Below, one piece after another: positions 26,779-38,809 of a stretch of DNA of 64,000 nucleotides (its first letter is position 1; the number at the start of each line of letters is the position of its first letter). This stretch comes from Ehretia macrophylla. Taxonomy: Eukaryota > Streptophyta > Magnoliopsida > Boraginales > Ehretiaceae. Both the position numbers and the translations under genes were made by a program. Location: the NCBI GenBank assembly GCA_037974665.1, contig CM075773.1, positions 35,693,080 through 35,757,079 of the forward strand, read 5' to 3'. The notes beneath the pieces were generated by a model. That model saw only the letters and a list, made by a program, of their open reading frames with translations, had not been told where the DNA came from and did not search any database.

Positions 26779-28261
26779 TGTGTATTGATAAGTCAATTTT
26801 TTTGTTCCTGAAATTCTTCTTTTTGCATGCATTGCACACATTAATTGGTGTAAATTTGATTATTCTTGCATAATTTGGTGCGTGTAGGTTGAAAGCAAAT
26901 GTGAAGCAAATTTGATGTAAAAAGATTGAAAACAAGTGCAAATAGTAGGCAAGACAAGGGGAGATACAAAAGTAATGGCCAAACATGCATGTGTGGTCAA
27001 TTTATAGATACAATAGTATCATGATATTCTACTCATCGATATGGTTCTAAAGCAAAAAACCGTGTCAAAATCGGAGGTCGGACGCTCTTAAAATCATTGA
27101 AACAAATTTACTATGCAAAAGGTTATGCCCGATTGATCGGTTAAATTTCGTGATCGATGGAACAGAGTGTGCCTTTTCATATTTTGTTCGCCTGATCAAT
27201 CGAGTGTTGCACAACAATTTTTTAGCTCAGTCAAAACTGACTTTGACTATCTTTTAGCCCTTAAATAGCCTCTTGCACGCACAAGAAGGAATTTTTGGTC
27301 AATTTTGAAGCCGTAACTAACACATCAAGAGGCAAGTGACAAACCATTCCAAAGCAAGAATAATAGAAGATCAAGTAAGAGTGGATTCAAGATCTTCAAT
27401 CACCATCTTTCTCATCATTCATTAATGACCTCTCTTGAATTTTATCTTTTTACTTTATTTGTGGTTTTCTTTGCTATGAATTCACATTAAACACCCATGA
27501 CTTGGGATGGTAGCTAGCTTTTACTTGATTTTATATTCGGGTTTGGGTTAAATTCATTGATTCATACTTGGATTATATGCTTGGATTTTTCTTGGTTTAT
27601 CATCTACAAACTTATAGTTGTAGCTTATTCGTAATTCAAGGAATCCCATTATTTTTGCCATTGAATCTTGTAGATTTTTGGGATATGAATTAGAAGTAAA
27701 TTCTCTAATTAATAATTGGCTTTAATTGAGGTAGGTAATCTACTGCGATAACATATGCCTATCAAGTATAATTAGAAGTTAGGGTTAAATTTGGTTAGTT
27801 AATTTAGGTCAAGTGAATGATGATAATCTATGCCTTAAAGATAGGTTATGCGTCAATACTCCTCAATTGCGTTAACCCATATAATTAGAGCTTGTAGCCT
27901 AATCCTTTTGTACTTAATTGGGTAAATCCGAATCTACAAACATAAAAGACAGTAATTTAGGCGAACTACTATCCCAAGTCAGTTTTTCCCCACTCGTACA
28001 TTGTAAGCTTCGAGTTGTGCTAGATTTAGAATTTGTCATTAATCAATTTTACTTTTCTCATTTATTAGTCACAATCCAACTTTCAATCACTACCATTTAT
28101 TTTTCTTGTTTACAAATTTTTGGCAATAATCTCAATTCCCTGTGGACAACCCTCGAGTAGCCATTCGCATGGTTAAAGAGAAATTTTAACTTTACTATCA
28201 TTGTTTTATTTTTTTATTTATTATTGATCGTACAATGACGTGATCAATTTTTGGCTTATTT
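26779..28261. mobile_element. 1.5-kb insertion, possible solo LTR or non-autonomous element
   Basis: Absent from the matching place in unit 1 (near 5600). A stretch of about 48 bases is present on both sides in diverged form (26731-26778 and 28262-28310; both contain tatcaatg and gactca). No coding frame is convincing. The segment ctcaattccctgtggacaac near its right end is of a type seen in LTR or leader regions of plant gypsy elements. No clean short target duplication was found, so the class is uncertain. Confidence 0.4.
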
Positions 28262-30810
28262 ATATCAATGTTCATGTATACAACTCACCTCGGTGACTCA
28301 CTCACTTCAATATCATTTCATATATAGAGAAGGAATTAGAATATAAAATTCTTCCCATATGGAAAATTGTAAACTCCACATCATCTGAAAGTTTAAACTC
28401 TTAAATGAGGTGGTCAATTAATATCTTACTTCAGTGTCAGTTCATGTATTCGAAGCTATTTCTTCGAATTTGGTCACACATGAGGGGGAAGGGTGTTAGA
28501 ATATATAATTCCTCCCATACAAAAAATCGTAAACTCCATATCATCTGAAAGTTTAAACTTTTAGATGAGATGGTCAATTAATATGGTACCAGCGGCTAGG
28601 TTATGAAACGGTCTTAGATTCAAGTCTCACTAGCTACCATCTATTTAAAAAATATTAAAATTGTCTACGTGCAAGACTTAAAAAATAAATTCTGCCTGCA
28701 AAACTTAAAAAATAAAATCGTAAACTCGCGTGTAATAGTTTAAACTTTTAGATGATATGGTAATTTAAGATCAAGTTACCAAAAGGTTTGGGTTCAAATT
28801 TCACCGCTACCTATTTAAAAATATTAAAATTACCTACGTGTAAGACTCAAAAAACAAATACAACAACTGCTAGGGGTCTTATAAAAAATAAATAGTATAA
28901 TAAAATTCTTTCTAACATGTTGATTTTTTAAATGAGACGGTAATTTAAAACTATAAAAAAGTTCCAATCATAAAGAACCAAAAAATCTGTCCACTTGGGC
29001 ATACAAGGAACTTTTTTTTTGGACGTACAAGGAACGAAGTTCCAAATCTTAAACTTCCTATATATGGATGGCCATAATTTTAATGTAATGCACTACTGAG
29101 AAATTTGACAATTTCAAACTGAGGTATTTTTTTTTTAACTTTTTTTTTTCCTTCTTTTGTCAGTCAAGTGGTGTCTTGCATTAGCTTACACTCATCTCTA
29201 CTTGTCCACTTCATTTAGCTGATAGCATCGATCTCAAACCAATCCACTTAATTTACCCTAAACCTAAAAGTTATAATTAACTTGTCAGGGCACAAAATTA
29301 CACTAACAAATATGCCAAAATTAAGTCTTCCTCTCCCTTTTCGAAAGCTTTTTGACTGATTTTATTCACTTGAGTAAAATGTTCAAGTAGTCTCTATTTA
29401 TAATACAACTATGTGATTACAATGAGATAAGCAATAAGGACATAATGGAGTAAATCAAGAGATTTGAATTACAATCAATCAATTTTAAAAGTCAAATGCA
29501 ATATCCGTTAACGTTATCATTTTCTAAGCCATGTATTTGATGTAAAAATAGTTAGTTCAACCACACAATCAACCAATAAACATGGCATTAAGAATGGAAA
29601 AAAAAAAGAAGAAAAAAAGAGATTTTGACTTAATGAACCTATATTTTGGTCCCCGTCAAGCTATCCAAGTGTAGAAGTCCGCCCTACATATTTCCATATC
29701 TTACCCATAGAAACTATAAATGATTTTGCTAAGATGAATTTAGGTCTACTTGATAAATCACGAAGTATGAACACTTGGTTTTTACTTTTGATTTGTTGAA
29801 AGATAGAGAGAGTCAATGAAGGCCCACGTTGATAAATCACTCCCAATAATTGTGAATCCACCGATGAACAAAAAACAAGGTAAGAAACAAATATCGTAAA
29901 AGACAATAACTAAATACATTAAATTTATCTCTAATATGTTAAATTTTTTTAGGTTACGTAATAATTTAATATGGTATCAGAGATCAAGTTATCAAACGGT
30001 CTTGAGTTTAAGTTTCGACTCTATCCAGTTAAAATATTAAAACTCTACATGCAGGACTCAATAACAAATTCTATCTGCGCATGCGGAGATATGTTGAAGG
30101 CAATAACTAAATATAATAAACTCTTTTCTAGTAGTTGAAACTTTTAAATGAAGTGATAATATAATAAACATAATATTAAGTTGTATTAAATAATAGAGTA
30201 ACATTCTAAATTGCAAGTAGCTAGAGCTAAAGAAAGTTGATCTACATGTGAAAACAAGGGCAAATTGCCCGGAGATGCTACTGATGATTAATTAGGTGCA
30301 AATTATTCAACGGCAACTTCCATTCCTAATCAATAAAATATCAACGTATGAATATTTTCTGTCTCCTTCTCGTTGCATTACTCGTCTCTCCACATGGCTA
30401 ACAGATGGATAAGAAAAAGACTTCTGAATATTGTGGAATTATTATTACTATTTTTCTTTGAATTACATAATCAATTAGTGTGTATGGTAGAATAGATTAT
30501 GCTAAAGACAAGATTTGACATGACATTTCCGGCTGGATGCTACTAAAAATCGTTCTCAGGTGGAGCCCGTAGTATATTCTAATTGTTCCCGTGACACTTT
30601 CCTTTAGACACAAAAGAGTTCGTAAACGAATCTATGTGAACTGGTTTTTTATTGCTTCTACGCGTAAATGATTGTGTTATAGAAAACAGGAAGACAAGCT
30701 ACTTCTTACTAAAGTTAATGTGAAAATTCTGGTCGTTAGGATCTTCGTATCAACTTTCATCACGTCCAAGATTAGGTATTGCACCAACCTAGTTAGAGCT
30801 CATGTTTGAA

Positions 30811-31011
30811 TGCAAAGTTTATTCATAAGATCATGTATGGGGACTGATGCCTGCCTAGTGTCGAAAGGTCAAGAAAGTTGATAATTTAATAACAGGGAGG
30901 CCGGCGACCGTCGCCGAAGTCCCGGTGAATGGCGGCCATAACTATAATAGTTCTAAAATAGCGAAATTCCTTATTTGGTAAGTTTCAACCCTCACGAAAG
31001 GCGTAACATAA
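30811..31011 (+). pseudogene. Organellar 23S rRNA fragment in nuclear DNA, probably plastid
   Basis: About 200 bases match the conserved core of bacterial-type large-subunit rRNA: catgtatgggg, gactgatgcctgcc, aggccggcgacc, then ggtgaatggcggccataac, tagcgaaattccttat and cacgaaaggcgtaac. From memory the plastid version fits best. Differences are mostly C-to-T and G-to-A, for example ataatagttctaaaatag in place of the invariant CG-containing form, and there is a small duplication (gtcgcc). Unit 1 lacks it at about 7650, so it was inserted after the duplication. It is far too short and mutated to be functional. Confidence 0.8.
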
Positions 31012-31497
31012 ATTTTTTCCAAGTCAGTGAGTAAAATGTTTTATTAATAAGATAAATTACAAAAGGTAGGTCAAAAACCAATTATAGAGAGAACCTAGTT
31101 TAAGAAGAAAATACATCTTTGAGGCTTATGCTAGGACTAAAAAAGAAAAAGAAGATAAAAAAAAGAAAAAAAAACAAATCAGGTAAGAGGGGATGCTAAC
31201 AAACCCGGGGAATTCTCTCATAGTTCGATAGGCCTACCTGCAAGAAAATTAGTTATAACCCTAGAGAGATCTGATTCGTAGGAAGGTGGGGGCTAGCTAG
31301 GTGACATCCTGACATTTTCAATATCAAGGTGCCTAGGTGGGACTTGAGTCTGATCGATTTGATTCAGAACTTCAGATTTGTTATGAGTAACCTTAGAGGA
31401 CTGGCGAGATGGATTACGCTTAGTAGGAGGTTTCGAAGGGGGTTTAGAGCTGGAGGGGCGAGATTGATGCAGGTTAGAGTTGACTGCAAAGATTATT

Positions 31498-31980
31498 TTA
31501 ATGAAAGATCAATTTTTTTTACTTTTTCTCTTTTTTTTTGGTCATAAAATAAATTCATTAACTGAAGAGCCAAGTATAAAGATCACCCCACACCTACGAG
31601 AGTGATATCTGCTGCCAAAACTGCAGTTAAAGAACAAAGAATATTAGTAGTCCACTCCAGTCTAATGGAAGAGTCTAAAACTTTAACGATTTTTACTAAA
31701 CAGTCAGTAACTCTGTTACAAGTTTCACGTATAAAGATAAATTTTCTTTACTTGTTAGCTCAGTCAATGCACATGTTTTGAGGATTAATCAAGCGGCTTG
31801 AATCATCACCGAATCATTCACAGAATAAGTGAAATAATATAAAGTTGGAGGAGCTATCGATCAGAAATAATAGAAAATCTAAGTTCAAACAATAACAAAT
31901 GTTATCGAAGAGGAATGATATGATTTATTTGCCGAGCACAAAAAAAAAAAAAAATGTTATCGAAGAGATCGGGAGACTCC
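31498..31980. other. Non-coding part of unit 2
   Basis: Matches 8585-8950 of unit 1 closely. At 31884-31892 the TTCAAACAA empty site of the unit 1 foldback element is intact. Just after it, a local duplication of tgttatcgaagag flanks an A run (31940-31954). No gene seen. Confidence 0.6.
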
Positions 31981-32399
31981 AGAAGTTTTTTTCTGGTGAG
32001 GTGAACTCGAGTGTTTTCTTTTGGGGGGTGTGTGTATGTGTGTGTTTTCTTTTTCTCAAGAAAAAATAATCATTGGACGACAAGGTTAGAACAAGTTGAG
32101 GTGATACATGTTTTGTCAAAAAAGTTCATACCATTTAAAGGCATATTGGAGATGTTTAATGTAACCATGAACTGATTAATCTCTTTCAGAAACTTCTAAA
32201 CTTGGACAAACTATAAAAATGAATCTGAATTCAGGTAAAAAAATAACCATATATACATCTGTTTTATTGAAAGAAACCTGATGAAATTAGTTCGAAAAAA
32301 ATAGGAAGTTAGACATAATACTTTCACATTTTAGCCTTCTTGCAACGCTTTCATTGAACTTATTAAAAAACTATTACAATAGTTAACTTGTTGCAACAC

Positions 32400-32870
32400 T
32401 TTTTTAGATGTTGGTGTTGGAATCAAGGGATCATTTATTCTTCCAATACCCTTTTATAGTAGAGTATGAAAACATTGCTTTTAGCGTCTTCGATGTGGCA
32501 GACTCAATTTGGATTGGTTCCACCTACTTGTCAAGCTTTGTATTGATAGCCAAAAACACAGCCTTAAGTCTATTTGTTGAAGCTTTCATTTACCTCATGT
32601 ATTTACCACATTTGTCTGGAGCATAAAAACAGGATTTATGGTTCACCAATCTCATCAGAGGAGTAAATTGTTGAATAAATAGTCTCGGATGTTAGAAGTA
32701 AAATTAGCTTACATTGTAAATACAAAGATTAGTTTAGAAAATATGTGTTTTATGTGTTGATTGAGAAATTACGTTCAACTGAATGCTAGTTTTGTAAATG
32801 ATTGTAAAAAATTTTAGGGCATAAAAGGATTAGTTACTTAGCAGAAAAAAAAAAAGAAAAAAAAAACTAC
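32400..32870 (+). mobile_element. L1-type LINE remnant, sister of the one upstream of gene 1
   Basis: Encodes ESRDHLFFQYPF, the zinc-binding RT end of plant L1 elements, and ends in an interrupted A run (about 32843-32866). Shared position and flanks with 9800-10261 show that insertion predates the unit 1/unit 2 duplication. The sequence just upstream (about 32180-32400) is missing from unit 1. Confidence 0.7.
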
Positions 32871-32932
32871 TTTAGATAAGCCCATAGATTTAGGCTTCAG
32901 CAAGAATATGGCAATTGGATTTCTTTATGTCA

Positions 32933-33097
32933 CATGCATCCAAATTTTCCCTAATCTTTGTCAGCTATAATGTCTAGCATATGTCATGTCTAGCACACAT
33001 ATGACATATATTTGTTAGGAATTCTTTTACTATTTACTATATCACTGTTTTATAAATCAATCGAACACTCAACCCCTACTCTCCTTCCTATAAATAG
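32933..33097 (+). promoter_or_regulatory. HyPRP gene 2 promoter: RY motif and TATA box
   Basis: CATGCAT at 32933-32939 and TATAAATAG at 33089-33097, 90 bp before the start codon. Both are in the same order and nearly the same spacing as upstream of gene 1. Confidence 0.6.
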
Positions 33098-33186
33098 CCA
33101 AGCTCTTCGTGCAAATCTTTTCATCACAAAGGCTCCTTCCTAATTAACTGATATAGTAATCTCAAAGCATAATTAGGGTTTGGGAT

Positions 33187-33612
33187 ATGGCTTCCAAGAG
33201 CACTACTTCAATTGCCCTCTTTTTTGCTTTGAACCTTCTCTTCTTTTCTCTTGTAAGTGCTTGTGGTACTTGCCCAAGCCCTAACAAACCAAAACCAAAG
33301 CCAAAGCCAAAGCCAACGCCAACGCCAAATCCAAATCCCAACCCTTCCAAACCGACTTGCCCAAGAGATGCACTTAAATTAGGTGTATGTGCCAACTTGC
33401 TTGGTAGTCTACTTGGAATTACCATTGGTAACCCTCCCAAAAAGCCATGTTGCGCTCTAATTGAGGGTCTTGTTGATCTTGAGGCTGCTGTTTGCCTCTG
33501 CACTGCCATCAAAGCCAACATTTTGGGGATTAACCTTAATGTCCCTCTTTCCCTCAGCTTGCTTCTTAATGTTTGCGGCAAGAAGGTACCACCTGGCTGG
33601 CAATGTGCATAA
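33187..33612 (+). CDS. Hybrid proline-rich protein (HyPRP) gene 2
   Basis: Encodes 141 residues, intronless. Residues 1-25 are a signal peptide ending VSA, followed by CGTCPSP, a short Lys-Pro/Thr-Pro/Asn-Pro linker (about residues 33-55) and the eight-cysteine domain from Cys58 to Cys140. All eight cysteines are present. It is the duplicate of gene 1, nearly identical outside the linker, and probably shows the ancestral linker length. Expected to be secreted to the cell wall or membrane surface like DC2.15/EARLI1 proteins; specific role unknown. A poly(A) signal AATAAA lies at 33941-33946. Confidence 0.95.
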   Translation: MASKSTTSIALFFALNLLFFSLVSACGTCPSPNKPKPKPKPKPTPTPNPNPNPSKPTCPRDALKLGVCANLLGSLLGITIGNPPKKPCCALIEGLVDLEAAVCLCTAIKANILGINLNVPLSLSLLLNVCGKKVPPGWQCA

Positions 33613-34795
33613 ACGAACTTAAAAGTTCGAAGTATTTATGCTTTATCTATTTCTTAAATTAAATAATCTCTTAAATAAGAAGAAAGGCGGCCTATAAGAT
33701 CTCTAAGTCAGCTGGGTTTGTTGGGCTATTCTTTTCTATTGAAAGGAGTCAGCTGTTTGTGTACAGTCAAAGGATCAACATGTCAAGTTTTACTACAATT
33801 ACTTGCAATGCGTTTGTATGGAACTTCTTGTTCCCTTTGAAAAGTTGTTGTGTGGTTTGGTGTAATGTTGCTCAAGTTTTCCTTCTGTAACAATAATCGT
33901 TCAGCAACTAGCTTGTATTTATTTATGTTATTGTGTGTGAAATAAAATATCACTAAATTTTTCTTTCCCTAATTATGTAGTTGGCCCCTTGTTCTTCCAA
34001 TTATTCTAAAACCGTAAACAAACTTATTACACATATATATATTATTCTTGAGAAATAACGAATAGCCATATTTTTAGTGACCAAATAAAAATAGAGTAAG
34101 TGAAGAACTAATCAAAATAGAAAGGAAGGCACTACCTTATGTGATTTGCAAGCCTTTATCAATGGACAAAACAATAAATAAACTATTGTCCCTTTCAACT
34201 TAAATTCCAATTACACTGAATCTCTCGCACCCAATGAGTGTTTAAACAACCTATAAACTCATATATTATTGAACGTAATAGATAAATATAATAAACCTCT
34301 CTCTAACAGTTTAAACTTTTAAATTAGGTGAAAGCTTAATATAGTCTAGGGTTAATACTCATTTTGGTCATTTATCTTTGACCTAATTGACAAAATGGTT
34401 TCTTATATTCAAAAGTGATATATTTCATTCCCTTATTTTTTGTCTGAGTGACACCATTGATCCTTTTTAGTGATTTCCTAAAAAAAATGACGGAAAGCGC
34501 ACCTACTAATCACGTACAGTTTGAGAAAAATAAGAGAAACGTACTAATCACATGCATTTCCCGTCAATTCCTCACACTAAAGTAATTAGTATTTTTGGAA
34601 TTGAAATATATTTTTGACTGGTAATTATTTCGAGCTTTAAGCATTAGGTCTCCTGTTTCATCTTAATTTCTGGATAAAGTCACTTGATCAGGGTAAAATT
34701 GTAGTGTGAACTATGTAATATCGTCTTATCCCACCACTTGTGTTATTTGTGTTGTAATCTCGTCGTATAACTTAAAAAAAGGGGAGACGAGTAAA

Positions 34796-34929
34796 TTACC
34801 TTTTTTTTTGTTTTATTTAAAGGGATCGGTCTAAGACTCATACATATATATATAGATATAGTTAGCGAGATTTAAGCTCATAACCTCTTACAAACACTAC
34901 AAGTGTCATGTCGTTAGACCAAAAGGTAA
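34796..34929. mobile_element. Small MITE candidate in the 3' flank of gene 2
   Basis: This segment of about 134 bp is absent from the unit 1 sister sequence (near 12670). Its ends are TTACCTTTT and AAAAGGTAA, a perfect 9-bp inverted repeat. The target duplication is unclear. Confidence 0.45.
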
Positions 34930-35725
34930 TTGGCGGTAAACTACTATTGATCTACCATTTATACACGATTTGTCTGATTAACAAAAAAAAAAAATGCAAA
35001 ATAAAACCTTACACTTACAATTCCATTTAAAATGTCAACTAGCATATTTGATTACAGCTAGCTTAGTATAGTAGTGAGGTTGAGGTCTTGAAATTAAAAT
35101 ATCTTAAATTCAATTCCTTCATATAATAATGCGAGCATTTGTCTAGTCATGTTAAGGGGAAAAAACAAATACACCAACAAATCAGATCACCAGTAGCTTA
35201 AAAAAATTTATCAAGACATGAGGACAAAGGGTGATTTGCCGCCTGGACGACATTCCTGCTGTTATGTCTTCTTGTTGACTTGCTGTGGTATTACCTGTGG
35301 CTCCACATGATTGAAACAAGTAAAATAGTTTACTGAACATTTGGTTGAATCATTGTTATTACTTTTCGCTCGGGTATGGTTCATTAGTAGTGGGGTAAAA
35401 TTATTCTTATAAGGTTGCAGATTCGATACTTTCTACTATTTGAGAGTTCCTTCCTTAACTGACCTAATGCATGTACAGAAACACCATTACACTAAAAAAT
35501 TTATTAATGGATAATCAGGTTCCGTCAACTCTGTTTCCATATCATCCAAAAAAAGTTATTAATATTTTCTTCAATGTGTAAGAAAGAAACGATTCTGCTA
35601 AAAACAAGATTTGACATTACATAGTCGGCTGGATGATGCTGCATGTCATTCTACGACGGGGTACAACGTGCATTCATACTCTGCTAACACTCTTTGACAA
35701 TATGCAAACGAAACTACGTGAACCC

Positions 35726-36771
35726 ATTTTTTTTTTTTTTTTAAATGTGTATATTTTTGGGTTGAAAATTAATTAAGCCATTACTGAAAAACATTATTTA
35801 TATATAAGTATTAAATTATATGATTTTTGTTGCTACCGAAAAAAAATCCTGAATTCAAAGTTGGGTCACAGAATCCTCAAATTAATCTATTCCACAATAA
35901 CAAAACCGGTCTTAACAAATCTCGGTTAGCTTAGAAAAGGAAGAGCTTATAAGCTTTTAAGTGCTTAGAAATTCAGACAATAACAAATGATAAGAGTGGA
36001 TCATGAAAGTTTAACTTCAAGAGTTTATCAGCCCGAATTAGAAGAATAAAAATATAGGCAGAATATTTTTAAAATAAGTTTATTCTTAGTTTGTAAGACT
36101 ATTTTGCCAAACACCAACAATTAGCATCAGCTTATAAGCACAAAAATGACACAGAACTTGTGTTGAAATAGAAAAGCTTATCGGCTAGACACCCTCATAA
36201 TTAAGTTAATCTTTGACAGTTTTAATGAATACTTTATTACAATTTGAGTCCTACTCTTTTGGATCAGACTAGATCATTTTCTTAAGTTAAAAAAAAAAAA
36301 AAAAATTGGAAGGATTAACTTCTAACTATTTATATGATTTAGAGCCATGCTCCTATATGTTTTATATCATTTAAGAAACTCCTGAAATCCAGTAAACATC
36401 AGAAAGAAAAAAAAATGTGAATTTTCCTAAAGTAAAAATTCTACTATATATACTAACAAAGCCAATCATTATACTATATTACAAGAAGTGAAAAGTTTTC
36501 AAAACGTGTGGGATGTTGAACGTCCTAGACACAAACAGTAGGCCCTAATCCAGCGCATGGATCCATGTACTAAAGTGAAGGGGTGTGACTCACGTATATT
36601 TGTAAGACAAACCTTACGCAAGAAGTACTCCGACTTTAGCTTAAAATTTGAAAGAATTAAGTTAATGAATTAGAAAAAATAATTAGCACGTCATGGCACA
36701 AATACTCTAGATCATAAACCTATAGATTTTGACATCTTCAAGCAACAAGGCAATTTTCTTCCTTTACCTCA
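35726..36771. other. Spacer between unit 2 and HyPRP gene 3
   Basis: AT-rich DNA with homopolymer runs (for example A run 36287-36304). No coding region recognised. Similarity to the gene 4 and gene 5 upstream regions becomes visible from about 36660. Confidence 0.5.
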
Positions 36772-36910
36772 CATGCATACAGACTCAGCTCATGTGGCCA
36801 GCTAAATGCCTAGCACTTACATGGAGGCTATACGATTTTGTCTGCTACTTACTATTACTATTTTATATCTCAATCAAACAATGTTCCCGCTCTCAGCTTC
36901 CTATAAAAGG
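36772..36910 (+). promoter_or_regulatory. HyPRP gene 3 promoter: RY motif and TATA box
   Basis: CATGCAT at 36772-36778 and TATAAAAGG at 36902-36910. The promoter looks intact although the gene is broken. Confidence 0.55.
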
Positions 36911-37013
36911 CATACTCTTAGAACAAATTCTCTCATCAGATAAACCCTTTCTCCTTTAGTTGGTATTGTAATCTCCACAACTAAATTCTTTAAGAATTAT
37001 TAGGGTTTGGGAT

Positions 37014-37417
37014 ATGGCTTCAAGGAGCACTACTTCAATTGCCTTCTTTCTTGCTTTGAACCTTCTCTTCTTCTCCCTTGTCAGTGCTTGTGGCATGCAC
37101 TTGCTCGAGTCCTAAACCAAAACCAAAGCCAAAGCCAGTCCCAACCCCTTCCAAGGCCACTTGCCCAAGGGATGCACTTAAATTAGGTGTATGTGCCAAC
37201 TTGCTTGGCAATTTGCTTGGTGTTACAATTGGTAACCCTCCCAAAAAGCCATTCTGCTCTCTCATTGAGGGTCTTGATGATCTCGAGGCAGCTGTTTGCC
37301 TTTGCACTGCTATCAAAGCCAACGTTTTTGGGAATTAACCTTAATGTTCCTGTTTCCCTTAGCTTGCTTCTTAATGCCTGCGGGAAGAAGGTCCCATCTG
37401 GCTGGAAATGTGCCTAA
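37014..37417 (+). pseudogene. HyPRP gene 3, frameshifted
   Basis: Starts [12 protein letters not shown] with an intact signal peptide ending VSA, then is broken. Against genes 2, 4 and 5, there are four extra bases within 37093-37098 (ggcatgcac where others have ggcac), which bring a stop after about 34 codons. A second shift is one extra T in the run 37325-37329. The two do not compensate. In addition the first cysteine of the CC pair is Phe (TTC, 37252-37254). The domain can be followed across three frames to TAA at 37415-37417. The product would be a short secreted peptide at most. A poly(A) signal AATAAA is at 37682-37687. Confidence 0.88.
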
Positions 37418-38809
37418 AAATCTTTATGTTCTCACAATATATGATTAGTGTGAAAGTTCTTCGACAAATAATTTTCTATTTGAGGAGATTTTTTGTCTGT
37501 GGGGAACTTCTTGTTCCCTTGAAATAATTGTATGATTTGGGGTGATTTTTCTCAAGTTCTTATGTTATTTTATTTTATTTTCTGAACCAATAATCTTTTC
37601 AGCTCCTAGTTTGTGTTTCTATGGAGTTAGGTTCATGTGAACGTCAAGCATCATCTGTTATTTTGTATGAAAGGAAAAATTAATAAATTTTCCTTCTCTA
37701 ATTATGGAAAGAGATACTTGAACTTGTGCTGCCAGAACTTAAAGTTTCGCACTTGGTTAAACTTTTGTTCATCCAATGCGCCTAACTTAACCAATGCAAA
37801 ATTTAATGAATGACAAACTACGTACTTAGTTAAAAATAAAAATAAAAATAAAAAAAACCAATGCAAAATTTCAGTAGTCTTTAATGTTTTAGTCATTGAG
37901 CCACTGCATTCTCCTATATAGGGGGTTTTAGCTTCTCCAATCTAATTCAAAGTTTGCTTTTGAATTTTTAAATGTTCTCTGGACAAATTCATCAAAAGTC
38001 AATAAATAATATTACATATTATTGCACACACACACAGAATTACTAATAAAAAAGAATACTACAAGAAAAACTGTTTTTAGCGACAGCAAAATTCGTTTCT
38101 TTTTCGTCGCTAAATTCAAAATGGCGATGACAAAGAGACAAACACGGGCCGACGCTAAAGTGGTCGTCGCAAAATTCATTGTTCGTCGCTTTTTCGTCTC
38201 CATTTGCATGTTCGTCTTCAATTTGTCGCAAAAATGTGATCAACAAAGAGCAGTTAAAATGAATGTAAACACATCATCAGTAGTTACACCAATATAAAAT
38301 AACTATTCTCAAAGCACGATTATCAATTATAATAGGACAGTGATATTCCTATTTCGCAAATTCAAAACCAAGCATAACACATTTTAACATAAGCAAAAAG
38401 CATCTTCCCACTCTATCATACACATCATCATTAGTTACAACGACATAAAATAACTATTCCAATATTCAAATGCTTCAACAACACCATAACTTCAATTATG
38501 CCAAAACTTCTTCTCTTACTTCTAATGCTAGACATTTAATTACTCTTATATATGTATGTCATCAATGCAATCTCAACTTTAATTAGTCAAAACTTTAGTA
38601 CATCAGCAGTTCAACACCACAACAGTAATAAGTCACATTCTCAAAGCATTCTAACATAGCATATTTTCTAAACTTCAACATCACCAGCAAAATCGATTAA
38701 CCCAATTCCAACTATTAAAAGAATACAAGAATATTATTTCCTATCATTCTAATAGAAAATTAAATTAATAGAAATTGAGCTCTTTTCTTGCTCTTTCAAA
38801 AGTCAACAG

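Larger units (their letters stand above)
15450..35725. repeat. Tandem segmental duplication, unit 2 (contains HyPRP gene 2)
   Basis: Matches unit 1 (4530-13880) in order and orientation once the later insertions are removed: the copia element (15649-25923), a 1.5 kb segment (about 26779-28261) and the rRNA-like fragment (about 30720-31011). Edges are approximate. Confidence 0.85.

Noticed and set aside
30811-31011. A functional large-subunit rRNA gene
   Set aside because: Only about 200 bases with many transitions in invariant positions; it is a nuclear copy of organelle DNA.
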